A DNA stretch of 64,000 bases from Hyphomicrobiales bacterium (GTDB lineage Bacteria; Pseudomonadota; Alphaproteobacteria; Rhizobiales; Rhizobiaceae): the NCBI GenBank assembly GCA_900473685.1, contig UCNE01000020.1, positions 18,733 to 82,732 on the forward strand, given 5' to 3'. Position numbers and translations under genes: made by a program. How positions within the stretch are numbered: the first letter of the stretch is position 1; the number at the start of each line of letters is the position of its first letter. The notes under the pieces are model-generated. The model was given only the letters and a program-made list of their open reading frames with translations. It was not told where the DNA came from and did no database searches. Of the stretch, positions 19,008 through 27,120 are shown piece after piece.

Positions 19008-19038
19008 TTGACCTTCCCATGGTTGGAAACCCCATCTT
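19008..19038 (+). promoter_or_regulatory. CueR-type promoter/operator for copZ operon
   Basis: Read rightward, TTGACC (19008-19013), a 19-bp spacer and CATCTT (19033-19038) repeat the copA promoter in mirror image. The internal dyad is ACCTTCC-CATGGTT-GGAAACC. Its 29-bp core (19008-19036) differs from the copA copy (18953-18981, other strand) at only four positions. It lies 31 bp before the copZ ATG. Confidence 0.85.
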
Positions 19039-19069
19039 CAGCATCGTCAGTCAAGCAAGGAGAATTCCA

Positions 19070-19282
19070 ATGGACCTTAAGATCGAAAACATGACCTGTG
19101 GCGGCTGCGCCAAATCCGTTACCAAGGCGATCCAGTCCGTCGACCCCGACGCCGGGATCGAGACCAATCCGGCCACACGCACGGTCAAGGTCGAGACGAC
19201 CGCGACTGCGGCTGCCCTCCAAAAGGTTCTCGAAGAAGCCGGCTATCCGGCAACAACGAACGAAACGGAAGCGGCATCATGA
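19070..19282 (+). CDS. copZ: Copper chaperone CopZ-like HMA-domain protein
   Basis: A 70-aa single heavy-metal-associated domain starting MDLKIENMTCGGCAKSV. The MTCGGC motif is the metal-binding CXXC. The ferredoxin-like fold continues with VKVETTATAAALQKVL and ends EEAGYP. It should bind Cu(I) and hand it to the CopA HMA domains or the regulator. I start at the ATG at 19070, which follows an AAGGAGAA site. An in-frame extension to 18704 would read through the divergent promoter region and is rejected. The stop overlaps the next start in ATGA. Confidence 0.93.
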   Translation: MDLKIENMTCGGCAKSVTKAIQSVDPDAGIETNPATRTVKVETTATAAALQKVLEEAGYPATTNETEAAS

Positions 19283-19485
19283 ACAAGCTGACGCCGATCT
19301 TCATCGCAGGTTCGCTCGCGATCAGCGCCGGTCTGGTGATCGCGCAGAGCCAAATGATCAAGAACGACCCGATGCAAGATCATGATATGCACGAAATGGA
19401 GATGTCCGGCGTGGATATGTCGGCCGCCGGCAAGCCATACACGAAAACCGGCACAGGCCCCAACGGCAGCATACGCCAGGCATGA
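19279..19485 (+). CDS. Small periplasmic Met/His-rich protein of copper operon
   Basis: A 68-aa protein with an N-terminal signal/anchor segment (LTPIFIAGSLAISAGLVIAQ), then a short region dense in Met, His and Asp (MQDHDMHEMEMSGVDM). Such Met/His clusters commonly bind Cu(I)/Cu(II) in the periplasm. It is translationally coupled to copZ by an ATGA overlap and precedes a multicopper oxidase. I do not recognise a named family. A role as a periplasmic copper carrier or buffer is inferred from composition and operon. Confidence 0.8.
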   Translation: MNKLTPIFIAGSLAISAGLVIAQSQMIKNDPMQDHDMHEMEMSGVDMSAAGKPYTKTGTGPNGSIRQA

Positions 19486-19585
19486 GTCGAGGCAGCCGGC
19501 GGACCTCATGCGTGCCATAGTCCGGCGTCATCAAGGTGCGATTGCATGATGAAAACATACTTCGCCAGCCACGTCACAGCTAGCG

Positions 19586-19605
19586 GGCGGCTTTCAGAAG
19601 CCGCC
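19586..19605 (+). terminator. Hairpin between small copper gene and oxidase
   Basis: GGCGGCTT (19586-19593), loop TCAG, AAGCCGCC (19598-19605) form an 8-bp GC-rich stem. No T tract follows, so it may be an attenuating or processing hairpin separating the two genes rather than a full terminator. Confidence 0.45.
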
Positions 19606-19679
19606 TTGAGTAGAGAAAATCGGGACAGGATTGAACGGGCATGCCGTTGACTGTCAAACAACCGAGAGGAAGACGATCG

Positions 19680-21218
19680 ATGCATCGGCGGACTTTTCTT
19701 GCGGGCCTTGCCGGCCTTGCCGTTGCCGGACCGGCAGCAGCTCAGATGAAGCACGATATGAGCAGCATGAGTGGCCACGGCAACACCATGCCCTTGACGG
19801 GCACCAACCCCGTTTTGCAGGAAGGCCAACCGCTGACGGCTTTGCCGCGCCTGACAAACCAGTCGGCCGTACCAGGCCTATTCAAGGCAGAGCTGGCAGC
19901 GGAGCCCGGTTTTATACGGTTCGCCGAAGGGCTCGATACACCAGTGCTGCTCTACAACAGCACCAATCCGGTGATCGAGGCCCGCGAAGGCGACAAGGTC
20001 GAGATCCGTTTCAAGAACGGCATTCCAGGTGAGCCGACGACGATCCATTGGCATGGCATGCCAGTACCGGCCGACCAGGATGGCAATCCGGGCGACCCCG
20101 TAGCCCCGGGCGGCGAACGCATCTATGCGTTTGATCTGCCGGAAGGCAGCGCGGCGTCCTACTGGTTTCATCCCCATCCTCACGGGTTGACCGCCGAGCA
20201 AGTCTATCGCGGACTCGCCGGCGTCTTTATCGTCAAGCCGAAAGATGACCCCATCCCGCCGGAATACGGTGACACGGTCCTCATGCTGACCGATCTCAGG
20301 ATCGCCGCTGACGGAACGATGCCGGAAAGCACGATGGCTGATCTGATGAACGGCCGTATCGGCGATCATGTGCTGACCAACGGACAGAAGAACCCGGCCA
20401 TGGCAGCAGCACTTGGCGAAAAGCGCCGCTTCCGGCTCTACAACGCAACGAATGCCCGATTCCTGCGGCTCAGATTCGAGAATGCCAGCATGACTGTCAT
20501 CGGAACCGACGGTGGCCTGATCGAGGCACCCGTCGCCGTCGACGAGTTGCTGCTTACGCCGGCTGAGCGCATCGAATTGATTGTTTCCTTCGATAAACCT
20601 GGAGCTGCCAAGCTGACGACACTTGATTACGAGCGCGGCTGGATGGGGCCGGGCAAGCCGGACGAGGCCGGCATGGTCCTTTTGACGGCCAACGTGTCGG
20701 AAGAGGCTGCGGCGGCGATGCCGCCCCTTCCGGCAAAGCTGCGTGCGATCGAACCTCTTGGCAGTCCGGTTGTGACCCGCCGGTTTGTGCTGACGGAATC
20801 CATGGGTGGAATGGACAATGACAGCACCCCGATGCAGGGCATGGACCACTCCGGTATGAGCATGCCTTCCGGCAGCATGGGAATGAAGTTCCTGATCAAC
20901 GGGGCCAGTTTCGAGATGAACCGTATCGACGAAGTTTCGAAAGCCGGACAGGTAGAGCTTTGGGAAATCGTCAACGACGCGGATATGGATCATCCCTTCC
21001 ATGTGCATGGAACGCAGTTTCAGATCTTAGAGCACGAGAAGGACGGAAAGGTAACCGCACCATCCTATCGTGCATGGAAGGATACCGTGAACATTGTGGG
21101 CGGCGAGACGGTCCGGATCCTGCTACGCCAGGATTTACCTGGACCGCGCATGTATCACTGCCACATCCTTGAGCACGAGCAGCTTGGCATGATGGGTATC
21201 GTCGACGTTCAAGCTTAG
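19680..21218 (+). CDS. Periplasmic multicopper oxidase (CopA/CueO-like)
   Basis: A 512-aa Tat-exported laccase-like oxidase. The N-terminus MHRRTFLAGLAGLAVAG carries a twin-arginine signal, followed by a Met/His stretch. Copper-ligand motifs are IHWHGMPVP and WFHPHPHG (first domain), and DHPFHVHGTQF and MYHCHILEHEQLGMMG (C-terminal domain), supplying type 1, 2 and 3 sites. A Met-rich loop (GMDHSGMSMPSGSMGM) resembles those binding Cu(I) in CueO. It most likely oxidises periplasmic Cu(I) exported by CopA. The ATG at 19680 has a GAGAGGAAG site and directly begins the Tat signal; an in-frame ATG at 19641 is an alternative. Confidence 0.95.
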   Translation: MHRRTFLAGLAGLAVAGPAAAQMKHDMSSMSGHGNTMPLTGTNPVLQEGQPLTALPRLTNQSAVPGLFKAELAAEPGFIRFAEGLDTPVLLYNSTNPVIEAREGDKVEIRFKNGIPGEPTTIHWHGMPVPADQDGNPGDPVAPGGERIYAFDLPEGSAASYWFHPHPHGLTAEQVYRGLAGVFIVKPKDDPIPPEYGDTVLMLTDLRIAADGTMPESTMADLMNGRIGDHVLTNGQKNPAMAAALGEKRRFRLYNATNARFLRLRFENASMTVIGTDGGLIEAPVAVDELLLTPAERIELIVSFDKPGAAKLTTLDYERGWMGPGKPDEAGMVLLTANVSEEAAAAMPPLPAKLRAIEPLGSPVVTRRFVLTESMGGMDNDSTPMQGMDHSGMSMPSGSMGMKFLINGASFEMNRIDEVSKAGQVELWEIVNDADMDHPFHVHGTQFQILEHEKDGKVTAPSYRAWKDTVNIVGGETVRILLRQDLPGPRMYHCHILEHEQLGMMGIVDVQA

Positions 21219-21563
21219 TGATCTAGCCCGGCAATTAATCTGTCGAATCAGCTTTGATTTCTCCGGCCGTGTTGCCGGACATTGGCCGATGAGTTCGCAT
21301 GATTGAAGGCCTTTTGTGGGCCTTCAATCATCGCGCGGAATTGTCGCCGTTAATAAATCGGCGAGGTGCCGGCGGGTGGCTCGGGAGCGGCCTAAAAGCG
21401 TGCTCAGCGGCCACATTCCTTGGTGGTGCAGCAAGTGTAATGTCGCAATTTTCAAGTGTCGCGACCGCACTGACCCCGTCGGCAAACACGATCCCGGGAG
21501 TGCACCGTTAACCTTGTGTTAACCATTTCCTCGCTACATCAAGGCAACGAAAAATTTACCAAG
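21219..21563. other. Spacer before minC
   Basis: About 345 bp holding the hairpin at 21299-21331 and presumably the min promoter. Two TGTGTTAAC-type strings occur near 21516 and 21571, the second starting TGTGTTAACAC just inside minC. No gene is supported here; short frames have no fold-like translation. Confidence 0.45.
21299..21331 (+). terminator. Perfect 13-bp hairpin after multicopper oxidase
   Basis: ATGATTGAAGGCC (21299-21311), a 7-base loop, and GGCCTTCAATCAT (21319-21331) pair perfectly. It lies 80 bp past the oxidase stop. The T-rich loop is followed by CGCGCGG rather than a U tract, so termination strength is uncertain. Confidence 0.55.
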
Positions 21564-22298
21564 TTGAATGATGTGTTAACACAATCCCGGCCGATCCGTC
21601 TCAAGGGACGATCCTTCCTCGCACTTGCATTGACCCCTGAATTGCCGCTGGAAGACTGGCTTGTCCGGCTGGACGAGCTTGCCTCCCGTTCCGCCGGCTT
21701 TTTCCTTCGCCGGCCGATCGTGCTCGATGTCGATGGACTGGAGATCGATCGGGCGCAACTGCGCGATCTCGTCAGCCAATTGAGCGAGCGCAAGGTCAGA
21801 ATCATGGGAATCGAGGGCGCGCGCTCCTCGATGCTTGGCCCAGACCTGCCACCGGCAATGGCCGATGGACGACCGGCTTCGGACGTCGAAGTGCCGAGCG
21901 CCGGGGGGGCGGAAGCAGCCCTTCCGGCCGAAACCATCATCACCTCCAGCCCGGCCCCGGCGAAAGCAACGCCGTCGATCGTCGTCAACCAGCCGGTTCG
22001 TTCAGGGCAATCGATTTTCTACCCCGAAGGCGATGTAACCATCGTCGGCTCGGTTGCATCAGGCGCGGAAGTGGTCGCCGGCGGATCGATCCATGTCTAT
22101 GGCGCGCTTCGCGGACGAGCGATGGCCGGGACGACGGGCAATACATCGGCGCGGATCTTCTGCCGCAAGCTGGAAGCAGAACTGATCGCAATCGACGGTT
22201 TCTACCAGACCGCCGAAGACATGGATCCAAGGCTGCGCGGCAAGGCAGTGCAGATCTGGCTTGAAGGCGAGACCATCAGAGCGGAAGCGCTCGTCTGA
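21564..22298 (+). CDS. minC: Septum-site inhibitor MinC
   Basis: A 244-aa FtsZ-assembly inhibitor. The N-terminal domain begins SRPIRLKGRSFLALALTP. The C-terminal beta-helical dimer and MinD-binding domain contains VRSGQSIFYPEGDVTIVGSV, SGAEVVAGGSIHVYG and LRGRAMAGTTGNTSARIFC, the classic MinC signature. I start at the TTG at 21564 because MNDVLTQSRPIRLKG then aligns in length with usual rhizobial MinC N-termini. A GTG at 21516 would add 16 residues, and the ribosome site is weak for both. It heads the minCDE operon; in rhizobia this operon is often on a secondary replicon. Confidence 0.93.
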   Translation: MNDVLTQSRPIRLKGRSFLALALTPELPLEDWLVRLDELASRSAGFFLRRPIVLDVDGLEIDRAQLRDLVSQLSERKVRIMGIEGARSSMLGPDLPPAMADGRPASDVEVPSAGGAEAALPAETIITSSPAPAKATPSIVVNQPVRSGQSIFYPEGDVTIVGSVASGAEVVAGGSIHVYGALRGRAMAGTTGNTSARIFCRKLEAELIAIDGFYQTAEDMDPRLRGKAVQIWLEGETIRAEALV

Positions 22299-22334
22299 AA
22301 CGAAAAACATATTCCTGTTTGATTGGAGAGGTAC

Positions 22335-23150
22335 ATGGGCAAGGTAATCGTGGTCACGTCCGGCAAGGGCGGCGTCGGCAAGACGACTTCGACTGCAGCA
22401 TTGGGCGCCGCGCTCGCGCAAAACGGCGACAAGGTCGTCGTTGTGGATTTTGACGTCGGCCTGCGCAATCTCGACCTTGTGATGGGTGCGGAAAGACGTG
22501 TGGTCTACGATCTCGTCAATGTCATTCAAGGCGACGCCAAGCTGACGCAGGCGCTGATCCGCGACAAGCGCGTTGAAACACTCTACCTGCTTGCAGCCTC
22601 GCAAACCCGCGACAAGGATAACCTCACGCCCGAGGGCGTCGAAAAGGTCATTACCGCGCTCAAGGCTGCCTTCGACTGGGTGATTTGCGACAGTCCCGCA
22701 GGCATCGAGCGCGGTGCGACGCTTGCCATGCGTCATGCCGACGTTGCTATCGTCGTGACCAATCCGGAGGTTTCCTCGGTGCGCGACTCCGACCGCATCA
22801 TCGGCCTTCTGGATTCAAAGACCCTCAAAGCCGAAAACGGCGAACAGATCGAAAAACATCTGCTTTTGACCCGCTACGATGCCGCGCGTGCAGAGCGCGG
22901 CGACATGCTCAAGGTCGACGACGTTCTGGAAATCCTGTCGATCCCGCTCCTTGGCATCATTCCCGAAAGCACGGATGTGCTGCGTGCGTCCAACGTCGGC
23001 GCCCCCGTGACCCTCGCGGATGGCCGCAGCGCTCCCGCGATGGCCTATTTCGATGCGACGCGCAGGCTCAGAGGCGAAACCCTGCCCATCACCATTCCCG
23101 GTGAAAAGCGCGGCCTGTTCGGCAAGATCTTCGGAAGGAAAGCGGCATGA
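22335..23150 (+). CDS. minD: Septum-site determining ATPase MinD
   Basis: A 271-aa ParA/MinD-type ATPase. It has the deviant Walker A VTSGKGGVGKTT at residues 6-17, the Walker A'-like VVVDFDVGLRNLDLVMG and the DWVICDSPAGIERGA Walker B region. The C-terminal amphipathic membrane-targeting helix is visible as KRGLFGKIFGRK. MinD binds the membrane as an ATP dimer and recruits MinC. The ATG at 22335 follows GGAGAGG, 36 bp past the minC stop. The stop overlaps minE in ATGA. Confidence 0.97.
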   Translation: MGKVIVVTSGKGGVGKTTSTAALGAALAQNGDKVVVVDFDVGLRNLDLVMGAERRVVYDLVNVIQGDAKLTQALIRDKRVETLYLLAASQTRDKDNLTPEGVEKVITALKAAFDWVICDSPAGIERGATLAMRHADVAIVVTNPEVSSVRDSDRIIGLLDSKTLKAENGEQIEKHLLLTRYDAARAERGDMLKVDDVLEILSIPLLGIIPESTDVLRASNVGAPVTLADGRSAPAMAYFDATRRLRGETLPITIPGEKRGLFGKIFGRKAA

Positions 23151-23410
23151 ACCTTTTCCGTTTGTTTTCCCGATCGCAATCCGCACCCGCCGCCCGCGAG
23201 CGGCTGCAAGTGCTGCTTGCCCACGAACGGGCCTCGGCCGGAGATTCGGACCTTGTCGTCAAGTTGCGTGACGAAATCCTTCGCGCCATTTCCAAACACA
23301 TGGAGATCGATAGCGAAAAGGTCAGTGTAAAGCTGGAGCGCGGTGTCCAGGTCTCGACGCTCGTCGTCGATGTTGAGATCCCCTTCGATGCGACGAGGAA
23401 GGCGGCTTAA
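23147..23410 (+). CDS. minE: Cell division topological factor MinE
   Basis: An 87-aa protein starting with the membrane-targeting segment MNLFRLFSR, then the MinD-stimulating helix AARERLQVLLAHERA and a dimerising beta domain (SVKLERGVQVSTLVVDVEIP). It activates MinD ATPase to drive pole-to-pole oscillation. It is translationally coupled to minD and ends the operon. The next gene (siderophore ABC ATPase) is convergent with 131 bp between the stops, in which I see only repeated CCGGCGGCC and no clear terminator. Confidence 0.95.
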   Translation: MNLFRLFSRSQSAPAARERLQVLLAHERASAGDSDLVVKLRDEILRAISKHMEIDSEKVSVKLERGVQVSTLVVDVEIPFDATRKAA

Positions 23411-23541
23411 AGGCCGACAGCTTCGCCAAAAGTGAAACAACCGGCGGCCTTCCGGCGGCCGGCCAACATTCCACCGCAGACCATAACTCGGCGGCCGATG
23501 CTGATTGTGACGTCTGCCGATCGAGATTGCGGTGCCTGCCA

Positions 23542-24300
23542 TCAAAGATGTTGAAGAACCAGAGGCCGGCCGGCGATTTGCATGATCTGCATGCGATATC
23601 CAAAGACCAGTTCAAGATTGTCTTCGGTCAAAACCTCGTTTGGCGTTCCGTCGGCAATCACCTTGCCGTCGCGCAGCGCCACGATCCGGTCAGCATGGGC
23701 GGCCGCTTGATTGATATCGTGCAGGACGACGATCGCCGTCCGTTGGCGCTCGTCGACAATTGATCTTAGCGAACGCATCAACTGGCGTGCATGGAACATG
23801 TCCAGGTTGTTCAACGGTTCATCGAGCAGCATGTAATCCGTACCCTGACAGAACGTCATGGCCACCAATGCCCGCTGCCGCTGGCCACCGGATAGGGTAT
23901 CGATAAAACGTTCTGCGAGTGCCTGCAGCTCGAATTGCTCTAATGCCGCTTCGACAAGAGCGATGTCTGCGGCGCCCGCACGTCCCTGATGATGTGGAAA
24001 GCGGCCGAAGCCGATCAGTTCGCGAACGGTCAGGCGGCTGGCGACCGCACCGTCCTGGCGCAGGATTGCCAGGCGTTGTGCCAGGAGACGGCTCGGGGTG
24101 CTACCGACTGGCAGACCGTCAACCAGGATACGGCCAGTTTGCAGCGGCTGCAGCCGCGCAATCAGCGATAGAAGGCTGGACTTTCCGGCGCCGTTTGGCC
24201 CGACCAATGCTGTAATGCCACCCTTCTCAAGCGAGAGCGTGATATCGTGCAGGATAGGCATGTCGCGGTGGGACAACGATACGTTTTCGATCCGGATCAT
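23542..24300 (-). CDS. Ferric-siderophore ABC transporter ATPase
   Basis: A 252-aa ATP-binding subunit of the FecE/FatE/YclP type. Walker A is ALVGPNGAGKSSL, the ABC signature LSGGQRQRALVAMTF, Walker B YMLLDEPLNNLDM and the switch His is in TAIVVLHDINQAA. It begins MIRIENVSLSHRD at 24300, overlapping the permease stop in ATGA; an in-frame extension to 24600 is antisense-like and rejected. It is the last gene of a polycistronic minus-strand series running down from the siderophore genes, and it powers import across the inner membrane. Confidence 0.94.
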   Translation of the reverse strand: MIRIENVSLSHRDMPILHDITLSLEKGGITALVGPNGAGKSSLLSLIARLQPLQTGRILVDGLPVGSTPSRLLAQRLAILRQDGAVASRLTVRELIGFGRFPHHQGRAGAADIALVEAALEQFELQALAERFIDTLSGGQRQRALVAMTFCQGTDYMLLDEPLNNLDMFHARQLMRSLRSIVDERQRTAIVVLHDINQAAAHADRIVALRDGKVIADGTPNEVLTEDNLELVFGYRMQIMQIAGRPLVLQHL

Positions 24301-25238
24301 GTCCGACTCCTGAGAATAAGCAGCGCAAGGAAAACAAGACCGCCGGCAAATTCGATCACCACGCCCAGCGTCGAGGCGCCACCTAGCCCATGTTGCAAGA
24401 GGGTCTGCCCGCCGACGAGCACGATGATTGCCACCAGGGCTGCTGCCGGCAGAAGCAGGGCATGCCGCTGCGTCTGCATCAGCCGCTCCGCAAGCGCCGC
24501 CACCAGCAGCCCGAAGAAGGCGACCGGTCCGACCAGGGCAGTCGAGACAGCCACGAGAATGGCGACGAGCAGTAGCATCCCGGTGGCGGTCCTTGTCCAA
24601 TGGATGCCGAGCCCAATCGCCGTTTCACGTCCCAGCCCGACAATATCGAGCGTGTGGCGTGCGCGCCAACAGAGCAGGGCCGCACCGAGCGTCGCGATCG
24701 TGCCGAGGATCGTAAGATCGGCGCGCAGGGTGTTGAAGTTGGCAAAACTTGCCATCTGGACGACGGAGAAAGCATTTGGATCGAGCAATCGCGAGAGAAG
24801 TGCCGAGAGACTGCGAAACAGAAGCCCCAGCGTCACGCCCATGAGCAGCATCAGGTTCATGTCCATCCGTGTCCGCAGCAGCGGCCAGAGCAATCCCATG
24901 GCGAGTGCGATCATCAACAGCACCTCCGCAGCGAATTTCAAACCACCGTCGAGGCTCGCATAACCGAGGCTACCGAGTGTGAAAACAAGCGCCGTCTGGC
25001 CAAACAGGTAAAGCGCATCGAGCCCCATGATCGATGGCGTCAGGATGCGATTTGCCGTCACCGTCTGGAAGAGGACGGTCGACATCGCGATGGCTACAGC
25101 GACCTGAAGCAAGGCAAGAAGCTTGAGGCCGCGCAGGTGCAGCACGAAAGCGACATTGCCCCGCAGGTCGACCGTCATGAAAGCGATGACCGCAGCAAGG
25201 GCAATCGCAGCAAGGATGATCAAGCGACGGTCAGGCAT
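24297..25238 (-). CDS. Ferric-siderophore ABC permease (second subunit)
   Basis: A 313-aa FecCD-family permease with about nine membrane helices. Typical segments are TVTANRILTPSIMGLDALYL near residue 60, corresponding to the G-x-N-P-L/M region of BtuC/FecD, and LVGPVAFFGLLVAALAERLM near the ATPase-coupling helix. It pairs with the other permease (25231-26208) as a heterodimer, in the order seen in FatDC/YclNO petrobactin importers. It overlaps its upstream partner by 8 bp and the ATPase by 4 bp. Confidence 0.93.
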   Translation of the reverse strand: MPDRRLIILAAIALAAVIAFMTVDLRGNVAFVLHLRGLKLLALLQVAVAIAMSTVLFQTVTANRILTPSIMGLDALYLFGQTALVFTLGSLGYASLDGGLKFAAEVLLMIALAMGLLWPLLRTRMDMNLMLLMGVTLGLLFRSLSALLSRLLDPNAFSVVQMASFANFNTLRADLTILGTIATLGAALLCWRARHTLDIVGLGRETAIGLGIHWTRTATGMLLLVAILVAVSTALVGPVAFFGLLVAALAERLMQTQRHALLLPAAALVAIIVLVGGQTLLQHGLGGASTLGVVIEFAGGLVFLALLILRSRT

Positions 25239-26208
25239 GTGTGGCCCGCGTGAACATCAGGCGCAGAAACAGGATGGCGCCGACGACACCCATCACCGTT
25301 GCGACCGGGATTTCGTAGGGGTAACGCAGCAGCCGCCCGAGCACATCGCATCCGAGAACCAGGGTCGCGCCGCTCAAGCCAACCCAGGGGATCGTTCCCC
25401 GCAGATTGTCACCCAGCATGCGAGAGACGAGATTGGGAACCACGAGGCCGACAAAGGGAATGATGCCGACGATCACCACCGTCAGCGCTGAAATGACGGA
25501 GACAATGACGAGACCAAGTTGAAGTGTACGCTGGTAGCTGAGACCGAGGCCGATACTGACATCACGGCCAAGGGAAAGCACGGTTAACCTGTCTGCGATC
25601 CACCAGGCAATGGCGGCCATCAGGGCGGTGCCCCAGAGAAGTTCGTAGCGTCCGCGAACGACACCGGAAAACTCGCCGTTGGTCCAGATGTCGATAAACT
25701 GCAGCAATTCCGTCTGCCAGCCGATGAAGGTTACAACCGCACCGATGACGCCGCCATAAACGAGACCGAACAGCGGGACCAGGTAGGGCTGGGCCGGAGG
25801 CAGACGATGCGCAGTCATCATGAAGATCGAGGTGCCCAGCAGAGCCAGGATGCTTGCAAACAGCGTTTTCATTGCCAAGGAAGCGGCGGGGAAGACAAGG
25901 GTCATGATCAGAATGCCAAGCGCAGCGCTTTGCGCCGTACCGGCCGTCGACGGTTCGACGAACCGGTTGCGCACCAACGCCTGCATGATGAGGCCGGCGA
26001 TCGACAGAGCAGCGCCGGTCAGGGCCGCGGCGATTGTCCTGGGCAGGCGGCTGGCGAAAAAGAGTTGCAGAGCTGCCGGATCGTGGATGGCCTGCCACGG
26101 CGAAAACTCCCCGGCGCCGATGAAAATGCTGAGGATCACAAGCATGACAAAGGCCGCGCAGGCGGCCAGCTTCACCATCCATCTCCCTGAAGTACGAATG
26201 TCAGTCAT
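25231..26208 (-). CDS. Ferric-siderophore ABC permease (first subunit)
   Basis: A 325-aa FecCD-family permease with about nine membrane helices. It shows the conserved GAALSIAGLIMQALVRNRF and FVEPSTAGTAQSAALGILI regions (G-x-x-Q and N-x-x-x-P-type family motifs), and the coupling-helix GIIPFVGLVVPNLVSRMLG followed by LRGTIPW. It overlaps the binding-protein stop in ATGA, so it is made with it. With the downstream permease it forms the transmembrane pathway for the ferric siderophore. Confidence 0.93.
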   Translation of the reverse strand: MTDIRTSGRWMVKLAACAAFVMLVILSIFIGAGEFSPWQAIHDPAALQLFFASRLPRTIAAALTGAALSIAGLIMQALVRNRFVEPSTAGTAQSAALGILIMTLVFPAASLAMKTLFASILALLGTSIFMMTAHRLPPAQPYLVPLFGLVYGGVIGAVVTFIGWQTELLQFIDIWTNGEFSGVVRGRYELLWGTALMAAIAWWIADRLTVLSLGRDVSIGLGLSYQRTLQLGLVIVSVISALTVVIVGIIPFVGLVVPNLVSRMLGDNLRGTIPWVGLSGATLVLGCDVLGRLLRYPYEIPVATVMGVVGAILFLRLMFTRATHA

Positions 26209-27110
26209 TTCAACCCGGCATATGCCTTGGTGATGGCCGTAAACACCCGGCTCATCGCTTGAACGCCGCCGGCTGCAATGTAGAAATCTCCGGCGGGCAG
26301 GTAGAGAACCTGACCCTTTTTCCAGGCGGTCGTGCTTGCGACCAGCTCGTTGTCCAACGTTGCCTTGGCGTTCTGGTCATCCGCGCCGATCGCAGCGGCC
26401 CGATCAAGTACGAGCAGCCAGTCAGGGTTAGCATTGGCGATGAATTCGAACGAGATAGCCTCGCCATGTGTGGCGGTCTCGACATCCGGCACGGCGGGCG
26501 GCAAATCGAGCGCCGAATGAACCCATCCAAACCGCGAGCCGGGGCCATAGGCCGTAACCTTCGGCCCATTGGTCATGATGATCAGCGCCTTGCCCTTGCC
26601 GGACACGGCAGCGCGGGCTTTATCGACGACAGCGTCGAGCGCCTTTGTTTGAGCCTCGGCTTCCGCCTTTTTACCGAATAGCGCGCCATAGGCCGCCAGC
26701 CGCGTTTTGGCCTGCAAGAGAAGGTCGTCGCCATCCATGGTCATGTCGATCGTCGGTGCTACCTGCGACGCCGCTTCGACCCGTGTTGAAGAGCGGCCAC
26801 CAACAATGATGAGATCGGGTTGCAATTCGCTCAAAGCCTCAAGGTTCGGCTCGAAAATATCGCCGACGACGGCGGAGCCGTCCTTCAGGCGCGCCAGCTC
26901 CGGCAAGTAGAGATTGGACGGAAGGCCGTCGATCTTGACACCGAGACTGGCCAGCGTATCGATGGCGGCGATGTCGAACACCGCGATTTTGGCAGGTGCC
27001 GCATCGATCGTCACCGGTCCCTTTGCAGTGTCGATGTCGGCAGCATGGGCTGCACACAAGTGGGCCAGCGTCAGAATTGCGGCGATTGATACGGTTTTCG
27101 CTTTCAGCAT
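26205..27110 (-). CDS. Periplasmic ferric-siderophore-binding protein (FatB/YclQ/CeuE-like)
   Basis: A 301-aa cluster A-II binding protein. The signal peptide runs to about residue 23 (AILTLAHLCAAHA, then ADI). The mature protein has the family segments VFDIAAIDTLASLGV, PNLEALSELQPDLIIVGGRS and the ligand-region SRFGWVHSALDLPPA, followed by the HGEAISFEFI lobe. These are features of the FatB/CeuE/YclQ subgroup that binds catecholate and mixed citrate-catecholate siderophores, including petrobactin in Bacillus. There is no canonical lipobox, so it should be soluble. It begins 10 bp after the asbF-like stop, directly coupling import to biosynthesis. Confidence 0.92.
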   Translation of the reverse strand: MLKAKTVSIAAILTLAHLCAAHAADIDTAKGPVTIDAAPAKIAVFDIAAIDTLASLGVKIDGLPSNLYLPELARLKDGSAVVGDIFEPNLEALSELQPDLIIVGGRSSTRVEAASQVAPTIDMTMDGDDLLLQAKTRLAAYGALFGKKAEAEAQTKALDAVVDKARAAVSGKGKALIIMTNGPKVTAYGPGSRFGWVHSALDLPPAVPDVETATHGEAISFEFIANANPDWLLVLDRAAAIGADDQNAKATLDNELVASTTAWKKGQVLYLPAGDFYIAAGGVQAMSRVFTAITKAYAGLK

Positions 27111-27120
27111 TATCGTTTTC

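Noticed and set aside
23441..23465. CCGGCGGCC repeats as a terminator between minE and the ABC ATPase
   Set aside because: They are mainly direct repeats, with no stable hairpin plus T run that I could identify.
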